The notes: generated by a model from the sequence alone, not told the origin. A stretch of 64,000 nucleotides of DNA from Diplonema papillatum (GCA_030068145.1 JAPJBO010000008.1:558001-622000); one strand, 5' to 3'; shown: positions 43,868 through 56,585, counted from the first letter of the stretch. A program made the numbers and translations.

Positions 43868-44190
43868 GCGGTCACGTGCCACACCCTTTGACTTGTTTTG
43901 ATGTGTTCTCGGGAAAGGTCAGCGCGGTAGCGGTGACCACGAGAACACATGCAGGTGGGTGGCGATGCTAGACGCCCTCGCGGAGCTGTTGAATCTGGTT
44001 GAGAAGACCGGCGAATGGCCACGGGCGCTGCAAACAGCCCTGGTCACCATGACGCCGAAACGCGACGACAACGACCCGGTGAAGATGAGGCCGATCACAG
44101 TGACCTCCTGTGTTTATAGTGACCTGGCAGAGGCCCTGGGACTGCTAAGGCGTGACTAACCCCGTCCCTGTCCCTCCAGCGAGCCACCCC
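43868..44190 (+). repeat. Copy of the 42005-42260 repeat, split by an RT fragment
   Basis: See 42005-42260. The two halves (to about 43960 and from about 44118) flank a 156-bp reverse-transcriptase piece. Confidence 0.6.
43962..44118 (+). pseudogene. 156-bp internal reverse-transcriptase fragment
   Basis: Codes MLDALAELLNLVEKTGEWPR..MRPITVTSCVY, homologous to LINE-A ORF2 residues about 847-897 but distinct in sequence. It has neither a LINE 5' nor 3' end and sits exactly between two halves of a repeat that is continuous at 42190. Confidence 0.75.
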
Positions 44191-44379
44191 GAGTCTAGCC
44201 TGGCCCACCTGAAGGCGAACTTTAAAGGAACGGAAACCCGGGAGCACGCAGAAGAACGGCCACAAGGCAGGAAGAGGACGCGACACCACCGCCCGGCACA
44301 ACGGGCAAGCAGGACGACTCCAGATATCGTTGTTACTTCGTGCGGATGTCTTCTTATTCTTTTCCGTCTTGTCGAAGTT

Positions 44380-44575
44380 CCCTCTCCTTTCTCCTTGTTT
44401 ACTAGTACTATCTTGTCCAAGTTCCCTCTCCTTTCTCCTTGTTTACTAGTACTATCTTGTCCAAGTTCCCTCTCCTCTCTCCTTGTTTACTAGTACTATC
44501 TTGTCCAAGTTCCCTCTCTTTTCTCCTTCTTTACTAGTACTATCTTCTCCAAGTTCCCTCTCCTTTCTCTTCTTT
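44380..44575 (+). repeat. 44-bp tandem repeat, about 4.5 copies
   Basis: Unit contains CTTGTTTACTAGTACTATC and CCAAGTTCCCTCTCC. Confidence 0.9.
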
Positions 44576-44881
44576 ACCAGCAAGGCCCGGTATGCGGGTT
44601 ACAAATGTATGCTGCGCACCTGTTTCCTTCCGTCGTCAGCGCGTACGCAGGCGGACCGGCGGGGCACACTGCTGTCGAGCGGGTGGGCGGTTCTCGCTTG
44701 TAGCGCAGGGGCACTCGGATGATGACCATCTTTTCCGCCTGGCTCAGCGCCTTTTCGTGGGGGCTGGCGGGCGTCGGGGTGACGTGCAGGTGGCCGACGG
44801 ACAGCGCCATGATGACCAGGATCAGGCAGAAGATGCTCGGAACGATGACTCGTCGGTACGTGCGCTGTGGGGGCCGTTGTT

Positions 44882-45170
44882 ATTGGTGCTGGTTTTGAGG
44901 GATAAGGAAACATTAGAAATCTTTTTGCGGTGGTCTCCGCTGGCCCGGTAGTTTGTGCTACCGCCAGCTTCTTTTACACTCGTTCTCTTCTCTTCTCTTC
45001 TCACTTCTGTTCGTACTCTTTCACTCTTTTTCTCACTTTGGCTAGCCAAAAAAAAAAAAGGAACTCCTGCGACCGACACCACGAACACGTTCGCAATGAA
45101 TGTGGCCCTGGGCCCCCCACGTGCATACATGTTGAGCAGGGGTTGCCATGTAGCCCGTATCGGCGCTGTG
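44882..45170 (+). repeat. Dispersed repeat, copy 1 (copy 2 at 57165-57467)
   Basis: Both copies run from TTGAGGGA(C/T)(A/G)AGGAAA through TTTTTGCGGTGG, TTTCACTCTTTT, TGGCTAGCCAAAAAA and CACGTGCATACATGTTGAGC to GCCCGTATCGG. Copy 2 carries an extra ~31 bp (ATTGAGTTCTTTAAAGTGCA..) at TGTTGAGCA, resembling the LINE-A target core. Confidence 0.75.
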
Positions 45171-45570
45171 GGGGCGGGGGTTTTCTGCTCTCCGTACAGA
45201 CTGACGAGAACTGCCAAGAAGAAAAGGGAGAGAAGTGAAAGGTGTCGCTGCAACTGATTTTCGTGTGACGGCATGCAACTGATATTCACCAGCGCAAAGG
45301 GAGTGTTGAGTGACTGCATGCAACTGATATTCACTAGCGCATGGGAATGTTGAGCTACTGCCTGCAACTAATATTCACTAGCGCAAAGGGAGTCCTTTGT
45401 CGCCAAGCATTCTGCAATGCTTACGACTGCTACCCCACGTGTGTGTGTCAGCTTCTCCATCCGGCATTCGGCTCAAGACTTCTGTTTTCGTCTTGCGGTG
45501 TTAGCTGCACGGGGTTTTCGGCCCCGTGCAACAGCTGAGTGTCTTCACACAGGCGGCACAACCCACCCGA

Positions 45571-46033
<463 letters not shown>

Positions 46034-46371
46034 GATCTCAGATGTGCGTAATCCCTACGTGGAATATAGCCCATTATGTGTGTGTGTGTCGTAAGACATA
46101 CGAAAGTGCGGATGACGGATACGAGCGGCGGCCGGGGGCTACGAGCCCTCATCGCCACGTTAACGTAAGGACGCCACAGCGGCTGTCTTCCATACAACCT
46201 GCCACCCGTAGTATGCGTGCCGGCCTCAAGCCTTCGAGATGATGCCAAGGGGAGGAAAGGGGGGAGTGACTTTTGTGTAGTATCCCTTCTTCTTGCGTTG
46301 ATAAAAGGGTAAGATGCCTTAGGGGACTAGTCCCTGTGGGAAATGTGCCCAACGGGGACGAGTCCCTGTCG

Positions 46372-46470
46372 GAAATTGTTTCCTCGACTTTTGTCAGGAA
46401 AATGCACTCAGCAAAATTTGAGATTGTTCCCTCGACTTTTGTCAGGAAAATGCACTCAGCAAAATTTGAG
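46372..46470 (+). repeat. 48-bp unit duplicated in tandem
   Basis: Two near-identical copies of TTGTTTCCTCGACTTTTGTC..CAGCAAAATTTGAGA. Confidence 0.85.
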
Positions 46471-46639
46471 CAAATTATTTGGAAAACATTTCAGATTTTG
46501 GCCATTTTGGTCATTTTGGCTATTTTTGCCGATTTTTCCACATCAGGGCAGGACCTCTGGCGGTCAAATCAAAAGTGCCACTTGAAATCGCTCTCGAGGG
46601 CTATGGATTCAGGGTAGCTCTAGGTTTCCAGACGGTTTC

Positions 46640-47040
46640 AATTCTCGAGCCGGTCCACCCCCTGCTGATGGGCTGCTGATAGGTTTGGGTTAGTTTGGGT
46701 GAGAATGCAAAGAATCTGTGGCGACATTCTGCATCGCCGGCGTCGCGGTTATCTCTTCGCACGTGATGTATCATGCTTTCGCCTCTTCCTGGCTCGTTTT
46801 GATCGTCGCGTTCAGGCGCGCGTTTGGTGCTTCGCTTCTCCTTCGACTGCTCATCCAGGTTCATCGGTTGCGGGCCTATATATGCTTCCTTACGGCGCTT
46901 AGGCGATGGCCGTTGTCTTCTGTGGAGTTTCCGAGGTTGATCGTCGCTTCTTCGTCTTCGCTCTCGAGACCGGGCTTTGCACTTCGTCCTCAGCTGCTTT
47001 CGGAAGTTGCGGTAGACTCTAATAACTGTTGTGGTTAGAA
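46640..47040 (-). repeat. ~400-bp dispersed repeat, minus copy (plus copy 54720-55110)
   Basis: The two loci are homologous in opposite orientation, including GAATGCAAAGAATCTGTGGCG and a basic coding-like stretch (QPMNLDEQSK, TKRAPERDD). Partial copies of the GAATGC-AAGAATCTG end lie at 48495-48525 and 48570-48600. The coding potential may be a relic of a transposon gene; nucleotide similarity alone explains the shared peptide. Confidence 0.7.
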
Positions 47041-49024
47041 TGCAGCGTATTTGTAGCGATGGCCAGCAAGCTAGCCACTCCTTCGATCTGCCGTGTCGTG
47101 TTTCAGGCGTTGCACTCATTCGAATCATCGTCTACGCGCGGTCACCATGCGTCTTTCTCTCTCAAAAACACCGTTAGACTGTGATAGGCAGCAACAGGCA
47201 ATTCGATGCAGTTCCAGGGGATAGGGGTGGACCGGCTCAATTCTTCTTTTCTCCCACACCCCCCACACCCCGGGGTTACGTTTTTTTGCTTTTATTTGCG
47301 CGCCGTCGCGTGGCGTCTATTCATACCGATCGTCGATGGGTTCTCGGCAATACACGGAGCAGCTGGCTCACGGAACGTGTTTCATGCACTTGGATAGGCT
47401 GCTTAATGCGTTCGGTGTGATGAATAACTGCCCGTTGCCCTGAGTGTGCGGATGACTGCCCTGTGCACTGGGTGTGCAAGCTGCAGCTTGCACTGACAGT
47501 GTACAGCGTCCTGTCCAGAACCCAAGCAATTAAGCAGCCGCGGCACGAGCTGATTGATCGGCAAATGGTTTGTGGGAAAAGGATCGTGTCAGAGCAAGGA
47601 GTTAATCACTGGCGTTTTTCTTCGGGCAAGGCGAAGCGAAGAGACGCGGTCATTCCAAGTTTCCGGCAGAAAGCAAGAACGTCCGGTGAAATGGGGGTTT
47701 GCTCGAGTGGAAAGGAGGGGGAGTGCAAGAGTGTGCTTGGGGCGGACATGTGTTCAACACCGCATTGGTCCCGTCTGCGCTGTGTTTAGGTCTTATTAGC
47801 CACGGACACATAAGGCGGACTATCATCATGAGTGTCTGCACACAGGACAGCGGTGTGAGTTCTGTTAGGCGGCCGTTCGTAGCTCGTCACAGCCAGAGAA
47901 CCACCCATTACATTCCCACAACGACAGCAAGCGCTCACAGCAAAACCAGCCCCACCCCTGAGGCGGTTGTTTCCTGCATGGCATGTTTTCTCTACCGGCA
48001 AATGTTGCTGGGAAGAGAGCTATTCATTTCTTTATTTTTCCCCACGACAGCGGCGGGTCAGACGGGCCCACCGAAGCAAACGAAAAAGATTATTTGAAGC
48101 CACTTCGTATAGGACGGCCTACATGCTACCACACACATACACACACTTACACACCAGCAGGATGGGGAGTGTACCGACACGGCACGGTGGTGATGAAGGT
48201 TTCGCAGCCCCACGCGGCCGGGATGGAGAAAGCCGCCATTTCCCCGTAGGGTTTGCGGTGATGGGGCGAGCTAGATCCCTTGGGTCGCGCTTGCACGTTG
48301 CAGCGCGCTACGGGGAGAGAGAAGCAAGTGCAGATGCAAAAAGCATACACAGAGATGGGCGCACACGGCCGCAACAGCAAGGCGGGGGGGGGGGTCTGAA
48401 CGAAAACGGAAAGACTTCGAATGACTGACGCGTGAACCAATTTACCCTGTTCGATCGAACGTTGTTGAGCCTCGTAGTATGTAATCGAGTTGGGTTAGAA
48501 TGCTAAGAATCTGTGGCGATAATCCGCATCCACGGAATCGAGTGTAATTGCCGCGTACTCGTTTGGATTAGAATGCAAAGAATCTGTGGCGATAATCTGC
48601 ATCTGCTCTCTTTCCTCCGCGCGTAATCGAGCTCAGCTCGCTTTCAGGGGGGCTGGCTCAGACAGCACAAATGCAAGCTACTCGAAAGCGGCTTATTGCA
48701 TGGTGCGGAGGGGACGGGAATCATAGCTTAAGGTTTGGGCAGTGCTCTTCCTCTAATGCATGTTTGATGCTAGCATCAAGTCTTCATCAAAGACAGAGAC
48801 GAGAGAGATAGAGAGTAAAAAGAGGACTCCGCGAGCAAGCAATGAAACCCCTTGAGGGACTTGGGGCCATCAGTCTTTTTTTCCTTTTTCGGCCCAAAAT
48901 TGTGTCCTGTACTTCTTTTTCACCGCGGTGTCGTGCGCGCTTCGCTCGTGATGAAGCCGGTCCACCCCTATCCCACGCATGCACGGTGACTGATCTTACT
49001 AGTCATAAATCTTACTCGTCATAC
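47041..49024. other. Repeat-derived, no gene seen
   Basis: 47750-47880 is a single-arm copy of the foldback sequence at 51240-51370. 48480-48620 has repeat ends as above. 48725-48795 matches 1212-1275. No ORF with recognisable function. Confidence 0.4.
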
Positions 49025-49274
49025 GGGGCAGCAGGACACCTCGTCCAGGTGGGTAGCGTCACCTCCCCGATGCGAGCTGATTGCCGGATGGATGCGGGCA
49101 ACGGCACCTTTGTACCACCGATACCCTCTGGGTGCTTCCAGGTTACGCGCAATCGGGGGTTTGAAACATGACGCTTAATATCAAAAGCCCGCACCCACGC
49201 GGCGTTGACTGTGGCTGGTCTTTGTAAGGGCTGCCTTGTTCTTACTTTGATCAAACTCACACTAAGCTGAAACT
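49025..49274 (+). repeat. ~240-bp dispersed repeat, copy 2 of 3
   Basis: See 40832-41069; about 90% alike by eye. Confidence 0.8.
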
Positions 49275-49572
49275 AGTCATGCGACTACTGTCAGTAGTAA
49301 GAATGACTACTGCAGTAGCCATTCTTACTACTGCACAGCCACTTCGCCACGTAGTAGTAATATGACTATTAGCCACGCAGTAGTAATAGTAGTGATATGA
49401 CTAACGCTGTTTTTCAAATGACTACACCGTGTGTGTCTACCACGGTCATCCCAATACCCTATGTATCATCGTCCGGCGCTGCCTTTCACGCTAACGCAGA
49501 CTAACGCCGCAGATCCTTCTCACGGGTGTGGCACGGTCGAACATCGGGTCTACCCGTTTTTGCTGCGTTAGT

Positions 49573-49632
49573 GAAGAGTCATTTGCATGCGAAATGAGTA
49601 CTACACTGTGCCAGCCTTCTCCACGTGACTCC
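49573..49632 (-). repeat. Solo copy of the 69-bp transposon subterminal repeat
   Basis: The reverse complement reads GGAGTCACGTGGAGAAGGCT..GTACTCATTTCGCATGCAAATG, matching about 1854-1907 next to the 2.8-kb TIR element. Confidence 0.6.
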
Positions 49633-49857
49633 GGAACCACTGTTCGGTGCGCCTTCTCTGTGGTGCGAACTCGTGGCGTTGGAATGGTTGCTGGTACCGT
49701 AGTGCCGCCAAGCTCGTAATCAGAACAGAATCAGAGTTGGAACCCTTCGCTTGCTCGTTTCCGCCGAGCAAAAAGCCGAACGGCGCGGCCCGCGTGATGG
49801 TCGCAGAGCCGAGGAGAACCAGTGCCAAGTTCACACACAGAATAATCAGATAAATCA

Positions 49858-50095
49858 TCAGTGCCAGATTCAGAATCAGCTTTGAGATCAGAACCAGCTT
49901 CGGAATCAGATTCAGATTCATGATCAGTGTGAGAATCGGAATCAGATTCGGAATCAGCTTCGGAATCAGAACCAGCTTCGGAATCAGAACCAGCTTCGGA
50001 ATCAGATTCACATTCATGATAGAAATCGGAATCAGATTCAGAATCAGCTTTGGAAGCAGAACCAGCTTCGAAATCAGATTCAGAATCAGCCGGCC
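49858..50095. repeat. Degenerate 12-18-bp repeat coding Ser-Asp/Glu on the minus strand
   Basis: GAATCAGATTCAGAATCAGC-type units. The minus frame 50192-49731 would code acidic SDSEAGSDSEADSESD repeats, the plus frame FGIRTS repeats. No flanking domain supports a gene. Confidence 0.7.
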
Positions 50096-51083
50096 GCGCA
50101 TGTTCTTCGTGCAGTGTGCCAGCAGGAGGGGATGGACCGGCTTCACAAATCTTTAATTGTTGGCAGAGCGTCGCGGGTATTAACAATTTCAACAGGGAAA
50201 AGGGGAATGGCCAGAGACACAGGGGACGGTGGGGATTTTATACAGCGATCACTACAGGAAACTATCCTATCTAAAACGATGCCAAAGAGGAGGAGGAGTT
50301 TGGGCATGCGAAGGCATCAACCAGCAGGGGCCTCTAAACCTAAAGAAACAAGGGTTCAGGATTCTGTGCCAAGTCGCTCAAAATACGGGTTCTGGTTCTG
50401 GGAGGAAAGGGGGTTTGGGATATTTTACCCCGCATGCACGACACTGTACTTTGCCTCAATCGCTCTTCCCAAACCCACCATCCCCCAAGGCATCATAGAC
50501 AACCCACTTGTTCTGAGTTCACATTGTACATAACATGTGATCCCCCAGCACCTAGGTGACGTGTGTAATCATCATCCCCCAGACGACGTTTGAAATTGTC
50601 AACCCTGAAGAGGAGGGGCAGTTCCAAATGTAGGTGGCAATTTTCAAAACGAAGCCGTGTAAACACACGGGATGACAGAAGACTGTCTCTTTACTGTGTT
50701 TACACGGTGTACGTGTGTAAATGTCACCCTTGTGTTTGTAATTGTCACGCGTAGGGCAAGACATAAATGTATAGCAAGCAGAAAACGAAGGTGTATCAAT
50801 GGTCGGAGAGAAAATCCTAGGTATAAGACACTTTGTGCGGGGGTGTGAGTTGTGTGTTGTGTGGGCTTGTTTGCTTGTGTTGTGTCGTTTGAAGCAAGAG
50901 TTTTGAATTCGTAGCAACCTCCGAGATGAATAACACAACGGAGCAAGAGAACATTTCCGGTGCACTGATAAACGAAGCAACGGACGATCAGCATCAACTG
51001 ACCAAAGGTAACGAAAATGATACGGCAAAAGTTTCTTGTTCTTCGCGTGTACAGGGTATAACCCTCTCTGGGGGGGGGGGGGG

Positions 51084-51470
51084 CAGTGCTGATACTAAGC
51101 CTGTCTGCAGACACTCAGGTTCCACGCTGATGATGGTCCGCCGTATGTGTCCGTGGCTTAAAGGACCGAAACACGGCGCAGACGGGACCAGTGCGGTGTT
51201 GAGCACATACCCATTCCAAGCACGTTCTTGCAACCCCTTGTGCTCAACACCGCACTGGTCCCGTCTGCGCCGTGTTTCGGTCCTTTAAGCCATGGACACA
51301 TAAGGCGGACCATCATCAGCGTGGAACCTGAGTGTCTGCAGACAGGACTGCGGTGTGAGTCTGGTTTGTCAGGCGGCTGTTCGTAGCTTAGGGGGGGGGG
51401 GGACCCACCCACCCTCGTTGCCGTCCGGCTGACAACGATGCCGAGTTTAGGGGCCTTAGCATCAGCACTG
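51084..51470. mobile_element. 387-bp foldback MITE inserted in a repeat
   Basis: Terminal inverted repeats CAGTGCTGATACTAAG (51084-51099) and CTTAGCATCAGCACTG (51455-51470). Inside are two 107-bp inverted arms (51100-51206 and 51240-51346) separated by 33 bp, a near-perfect hairpin. The host repeat is continuous at 41528-41745, which proves insertion. CAGTG termini recall hAT elements, but the target duplication is hidden in flanking G runs (51070-51083 and 51471-51479). Confidence 0.8.
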
Positions 51471-51675
51471 GGGGGGGGGTTTCCTGTAGTAACACTTTTT
51501 CGTTGGCTTCGTTTTCTCTTTCATGTGCAACCGTTGTCCCGGAAATGTTCCCGTCAGTACAGATGTACTATAAAAAAGAATTGGCCTCCAACGTCGAAAG
51601 AACTTGGTTCCTTGCAGACGCGCAGACAGCCGGACACGAGAGAGCATTTCCGGAGGCGGGGCTTCAGGACACAGG

Positions 51676-51900
51676 GCTTAGAAAATACTCGACGTAGCTG
51701 CTTTACACCACCGTGTTTTCTCACGCAGGACTTTGACCCGTTGTGTTTGTGTGATTTGTCGTGTTGGGATAGACCCGCATGACCTCACGTCCGTTCAGCA
51801 CGTGGTTCGGTAGTTAGAGCACTTCGGGATCCCTTCGGTTCGTTGTCTGGCAGCTATTGTCGAGCATTTCCTTCCAAGCTGGCGCTTATGTAAAAATAGG
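51676..51900 (+). repeat. SINE-like dispersed repeat, plus copy
   Basis: See 28553-28845. Ends GGCGCTTATGTAAAAA. Confidence 0.6.
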
Positions 51901-52695
51901 GGCAAGCGAGGGGTGAATGTACGATGCTTTCCGGGCTAGCAACGGGATAAGAACCTCGTACTAATTGACAATGCTGTGTCTTCGTTATTCTTACCCAAAA
52001 TGCTCTGCCGTCATTCCCTTTGCTGCATAGGTGGCCGAGTTGAGACCTTCTCTCTCTCGTCACGTAGGGTTTTCTTTCGTCGTCTGGTTGATTCTCGTGT
52101 TTCGGATCCCCGTGCGGCTGAAATGATACACAAGTATGGTGTTGGTCCGCTTATTGCTCAAGCTTTCAGTATTAGCATGTGCTAGGACGTGTCGGGGGAT
52201 TAGCCTGCTAGTGGATGGTAGTGAGTGAATATGCTTGTCAGGCTAATCTTCTCCCAAACACGCCGCCAGCGTTCTCTTTCGTGTTTACAATGCATTGTGA
52301 CTACAAAAAAAGTAGTATGGCGCTTCCGTTTGTTTGTGCGCACTAGCGGCTTTTCACCTGCTTTGGTGAGTTGCTTTTAGTACGCTGCCATACTAATTTT
52401 TAGTACCAACAATGCATTGTTAACACAAAAAAGAAGAGGCACCGGAGCACGAGCGGGTCTGCTTGTGCGATTCGACCTTAACGCGTTGAGGTTAAACCGC
52501 TGCCAACGTACCGTAGCTGTCGTCCGCTGCTTCGTGTTCACCGTTGCGTGAAGGCAAAAGTCGAAGGTAGAAAGGTCAGGCAGCAACGCAACTTTGGTGC
52601 TTTCACCACGGTCATTGAGTAGCGAAGTGGGCTTTCACCTTGTACAAGTCGCTAGTATTCGACGGATATAACAATCTTCTGAGATCTGCGATCTG

Positions 52696-53011
52696 ATGCA
52701 ACACACAAAATACTCGACGTTGCTGCTGCGACTCCGAATGGAAGGGAGGAAATATAGAGGTAAGGGGCAAATAAAATACAAACACAATCTGATTTGTTCT
52801 TCGCTTACACCACCGTGTGTTGCTTTCTCACTCAGGACTTTGACCTGTTTTGTTTGTGTGATTCGTCATGTCGGGGTAGACCCGCATCGCATGACCTCAC
52901 GTCCGTTAAATACGTGGTTCGGTAGTTACAGCACTTGCGATCCCTTCTGTTCTTTGTCGGGCAGCATCGTCGAGCATTTCTTTTCAAGCTGGCGCTTATG
53001 TAAAAAAAGAA
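52696..53011 (+). repeat. SINE-like dispersed repeat, longest plus copy
   Basis: Starts near AAAATACTCGACGTTGCTGC and ends GGCGCTTATGTAAAAAAAG. Confidence 0.65.
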
Positions 53012-53089
53012 ACTCGGGAGGTGCTGCTGGTGCTTATCGGAAATGTCGTTCGGAGATGCACAACCAGAATTCTGCGGTCTAGCCACCGG

Positions 53090-53817
53090 CTGAGACGGAC
53101 CGATCTTCGAGTCATGCCGAAGCCTTGTGACACACGTATCTGTTCCACGCCTTCAAGCTGTACTACACCCTGGAAGCCACACAACCCACTTGTTATGGAG
53201 AAAGCAAGTGGTTCTAGATGGATTAGACCAGCTCATCGATTGACAACTGAGGCAAAGCGCTATGTTATGAAACACGGCACCAGGTACTTCGATGCAGCTT
53301 TAGGAGATACGGATGGGCCTGATCGTCGGTGCAACGTTATCACTGTGAAATACGGCGGCAGGTAAGACGAGGGGTGGTGCGGCTTAGCTATGTTGATAAC
53401 AGCATGTGATCACATGCTGTGCCTTTCTACACGTGTGAAGCCCCGTGACAGGGTCGTGCAGCCTTTGAAACTGGAGTGAAAGAAGGCGTGCCCAAGTCAT
53501 ACCGAAAAGCGGGTGTGCAGAACGCGTGCAAGTCCGAAAGCGGGAGCCACACCTGACTGCTGTACAGCTTCCGTGTGTACGGTCCCAAGACGTGGGCAGA
53601 TGCCAGTACTCTAAACATATCCCGGCGACTCCCAGGGCTAACTTTCACTCTTTCTACCACCTCCGATGGGTTTGTGAAGACGAATATCCAAACAGGCCGC
53701 AGCCTCTGGTATCCCTCCTCCCAGACCCCTAATCGAAAGGTCGTATATTGTGTGTACGTAGCAACACCCACATACGGCGGGTTTAGTACAGCATTACTGC
53801 CACTCTCAGGTTGTTGA
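53090..53817 (+). CDS. Host gene fragment with one intron, unknown product
   Basis: The exon ending ..NVITVKYGG at 53361 is followed by AG|GTAAGA. A 3' splice site TGCTGTACAG ends at 53567. The leftover two bases of the first exon plus the first base of the second make a Ser codon, and the frame continues FRVYGPKTWADASTLNI..YCVYVATPTYGGFSTALL to TGA at 53815. The phase match over a 206-bp intron supports a real gene. The 5' start is not found; the region upstream is a SINE-like repeat. Family unknown. Confidence 0.5.
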
Positions 53818-54174
53818 TTGGTTGCTTCGACCAGGCGTCGATGTGATCAGACGCTCGCTAGGGGTGAGAAAGCGACTCCAGTGAAAAGAGGGAATGTAAA
53901 AACGTGGTCTAAAAGCAACAACTCTTTCCCCCCCCCCCCTTTCTCCTACCGTTCTCATCCCTTCTCTTTTTTTTTATTTGTTGACCTTGTTGCTTGGTTT
54001 CTCAAGTCACAGACTTTTTGGGCGGACCTGAGTGACTGCCAGAGGTGGGCGGCATCCTTTAAGATCGCGCTCATGAAGACTAAGGGACACCAACAGTACT
54101 TCGGGCACGAACAGCGTTAATGAGCCAATTCACTTACCCCCCCTGAAAGCCGTGAGCTCGATTACGCGGGTAAG
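53818..54174. other. No gene seen
   Basis: C and T homopolymers near 53930-53980. Nothing recognisable. Confidence 0.4.
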
Positions 54175-54392
54175 CAGGACGCCTCGTCCAGGTGGGTAGC
54201 GTCACCTCCCCCGATGCGAGCTGATTGCCGGCAGGATGCGGGCAACTGCACCCTGTGGGTGCTTCCTGGTAGCACGCAGTCGGGGGCTTGAAACATGATG
54301 ACTAATATCGAAAGCCTGCACCCACGCGGCGTCGACTGTGGCTGGTTGCTGCCTTGATGGTACTTTCGACGATACGATCAAACTCACACTAA
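54175..54392 (+). repeat. ~240-bp dispersed repeat, copy 3 of 3 (shortened)
   Basis: See 40832-41069. Lacks about 30 bp in the middle. Confidence 0.75.
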
Positions 54393-54719
54393 AAGACTAA
54401 CCTGGAACGAATAACTCGATTACGCTCAACATTTTTCGCTCGATTACGCTCTGATCGAAATTCGGTGACGCTCTACAGGGCTCGTTCTGCCGGAAGCAGC
54501 GAACGGCGAGCGAGAACCCGCAACATCAACATCGACTTCAGCAGCGAAGGTCGAGAAGACGGCACCAACGCCAGCGAAGAAGCGACGAGCGGCCTGAAAG
54601 ACCCTGGGGGCGCCTGATTTGCCGGAAAAACGGGGGCCCCCAGCAACCCAAAACTGGGGAACCTACCCCGCAGTGGCCCTAAAGTGCTCGAGAATTGGTC
54701 GGATGCTTCTTTAGGCTGA

Positions 54720-55110
54720 AATAATGGCTGCAGAATGTAAAAACAAGGCAGGATCACCTCCGCGTTCGCATCGAAGCCGGGAACCAACGGCGAAGAGGAG
54801 GGCCTATCGAAGATCAGCCGAAGAAGCCGAGCGGGGAGACGACCCCACACAGAAGGCGACACGGCCATCGCCCAAGCGCCGTGAAGAAGCAGAAATCGAC
54901 GCGCAACCGATGAACCTCGACGAGCAATCAAAGAAGAAGCGAGGCACCAAGCGCGCGCCTGAGCGCGACGATCGAGACGAGCTAAAAAGGCGAAAGCATG
55001 ACACATCACGTTAGATAACCGCGACGCCGGCGATGCAGATTATCGCACAGATTCTTTGCATTCTAACCCAAACTACAAGGCTCGACAACATTCGATCGGG
55101 CAGGGGGTGA
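54720..55110 (+). repeat. ~400-bp dispersed repeat, plus copy
   Basis: See 46640-47040. Confidence 0.7.
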
Positions 55111-56149
55111 ACTGGCTCAAGTTGAATAACGCCGCCGCTCCTTTTGTGATTTTTGCAACTGGCGGCCTCCTCGAGTATTTCCTCCAAAGAGCAGTTGCTC
55201 ATTCTACAAAAAAGGGCGTGGCCTTCGCCCGTTTTGCCATCCTTAACCAACACCTTTGCGTCGACGTGTGCAGACTGGCCCACCCGAAGGCAGTACAAGC
55301 AGGTTTCTCTACGGGCGAAAAGTTGTTTGGGCTCCCGAGCTAAGAGATGTGCCTAGCAGGTTTGCATGACCTCGACCCGTGAAATACAGCTATCAGGTAG
55401 TATTCTACGAAGCTCCAGGAGGGATGAACCTGCGGTGTAGCGTGGTGCTGGGTTGTGATAGTTTTGAATATGAGAATGCAACGAAACTGTTGCGATTAGC
55501 TGCGTCGTCTTGCGTATATTTGTCTGCTCGGTGTATCGTGCGTTTCGCTCCTTCAGCCGGACCATTCCTCCCGATTAGACCGTGTGGCGTGGTGATGCGT
55601 CGTGATACAGCAGCAGGCGATGCAATGCAGTTCCAGGGGATAGAGGGTGGACCGGTTTATCGCCGACAACCGATACCTGTGCACTGCGCGCTGTGTGCAA
55701 CGTCTGCGCACCCTCACCACAATGCATAGTGCTCTTCGACGACCCCCGGCTGATTGCTGATCTGATAAATCTTGCCGGCAACGGAAACAGTCCCATTCAT
55801 GGTGCCCCACATGTGGTAGCAATCGCCTTCCAGGACAATCATGTGGAGCTCAGCGTGAATGCTGTGCGTGTGTGTATGGGTGCGCGTGTGTCGTGTAGTG
55901 TTTGAGAAGAACCCTGCCTCTGCTGTGGTGTGCTAGCATTAAGCCTTCTGCCCACACTTTTTCCACTTTTTTCTTTTGCTGCTTTCGTTGTATTCATCTT
56001 CTCAGACAAGCAACTATACGATAACAAAACCCCTTTCTTTGCTTGTGCGGCGTACTTGCTGCAACCTGCTTATTTCATCTAACGAGAGTGTATCGTACGA
56101 TGCCATCGACCGGTTTTTTTCTTGACTAACCGAATTTGTTAGACACAAA
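55111..56149. other. Mixed repeat fragments, no confident gene
   Basis: 55155-55197 (TTTTTGCAACTGGCGGCCTC..TATTTCCTCC) recurs at 6222-6262, 33588-33632 and 42857-42903. 55619-55660 resembles 47203-47240. A plus ORF at 55693-55905 is unconvincing. Confidence 0.35.
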
Positions 56150-56347
56150 ATTTTGTTCTTCGCTTACACCGTGTGTAGTTTTCTCGCTCAGGACTTTGTT
56201 GTGTGTCTTGTCGTGTAGGGGTAGCCCCGCATGACCCCACGCCCGTCCAACACTTGGTTCGGTAGTTGCAGCACTTGAGATCCCTTCGGTTCTATGTCTG
56301 GCAGCATCGCCGAGCATTTCCTTCCAAAAACTGGCGCTTATGCAAAA
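56150..56347 (+). repeat. SINE-like dispersed repeat, plus copy (short)
   Basis: See 28553-28845. Ends GGCGCTTATGCAAAAA. Confidence 0.6.
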
Positions 56348-56585
56348 AGACAGGCGCTTCGTTTTGTTTGTGCGTGCCGGGTGATCGTTTTCCCACTTGT
56401 ATGTACCCTGTGTTTATGCAGGTTAGGAATTCTGATCAACCACCAAAACACGCTGTGCCCTGCGTCTTTTTAGCCTGCACAATGCATTGAAGGGCAACCC
56501 GCAAACCCGAGATTGTTAGTACTAAAAAAAGAACAGTGTCCGGGGAAAGGTCCCTGCCGTGACGTTGTGTGTGGGCCGGGCGTAC

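Noticed and set aside
49731..50192. 153-codon Ser/Asp/Glu-rich minus ORF
   Set aside because: Simple-sequence artefact with an equally open plus frame and no conserved flanks.
51800..51850. tRNA-like GGTAGTTAGAGCACTT sequence as a tRNA gene
   Set aside because: No acceptor stem pairing or clear anticodon and T arm; it belongs to the SINE-like repeat.
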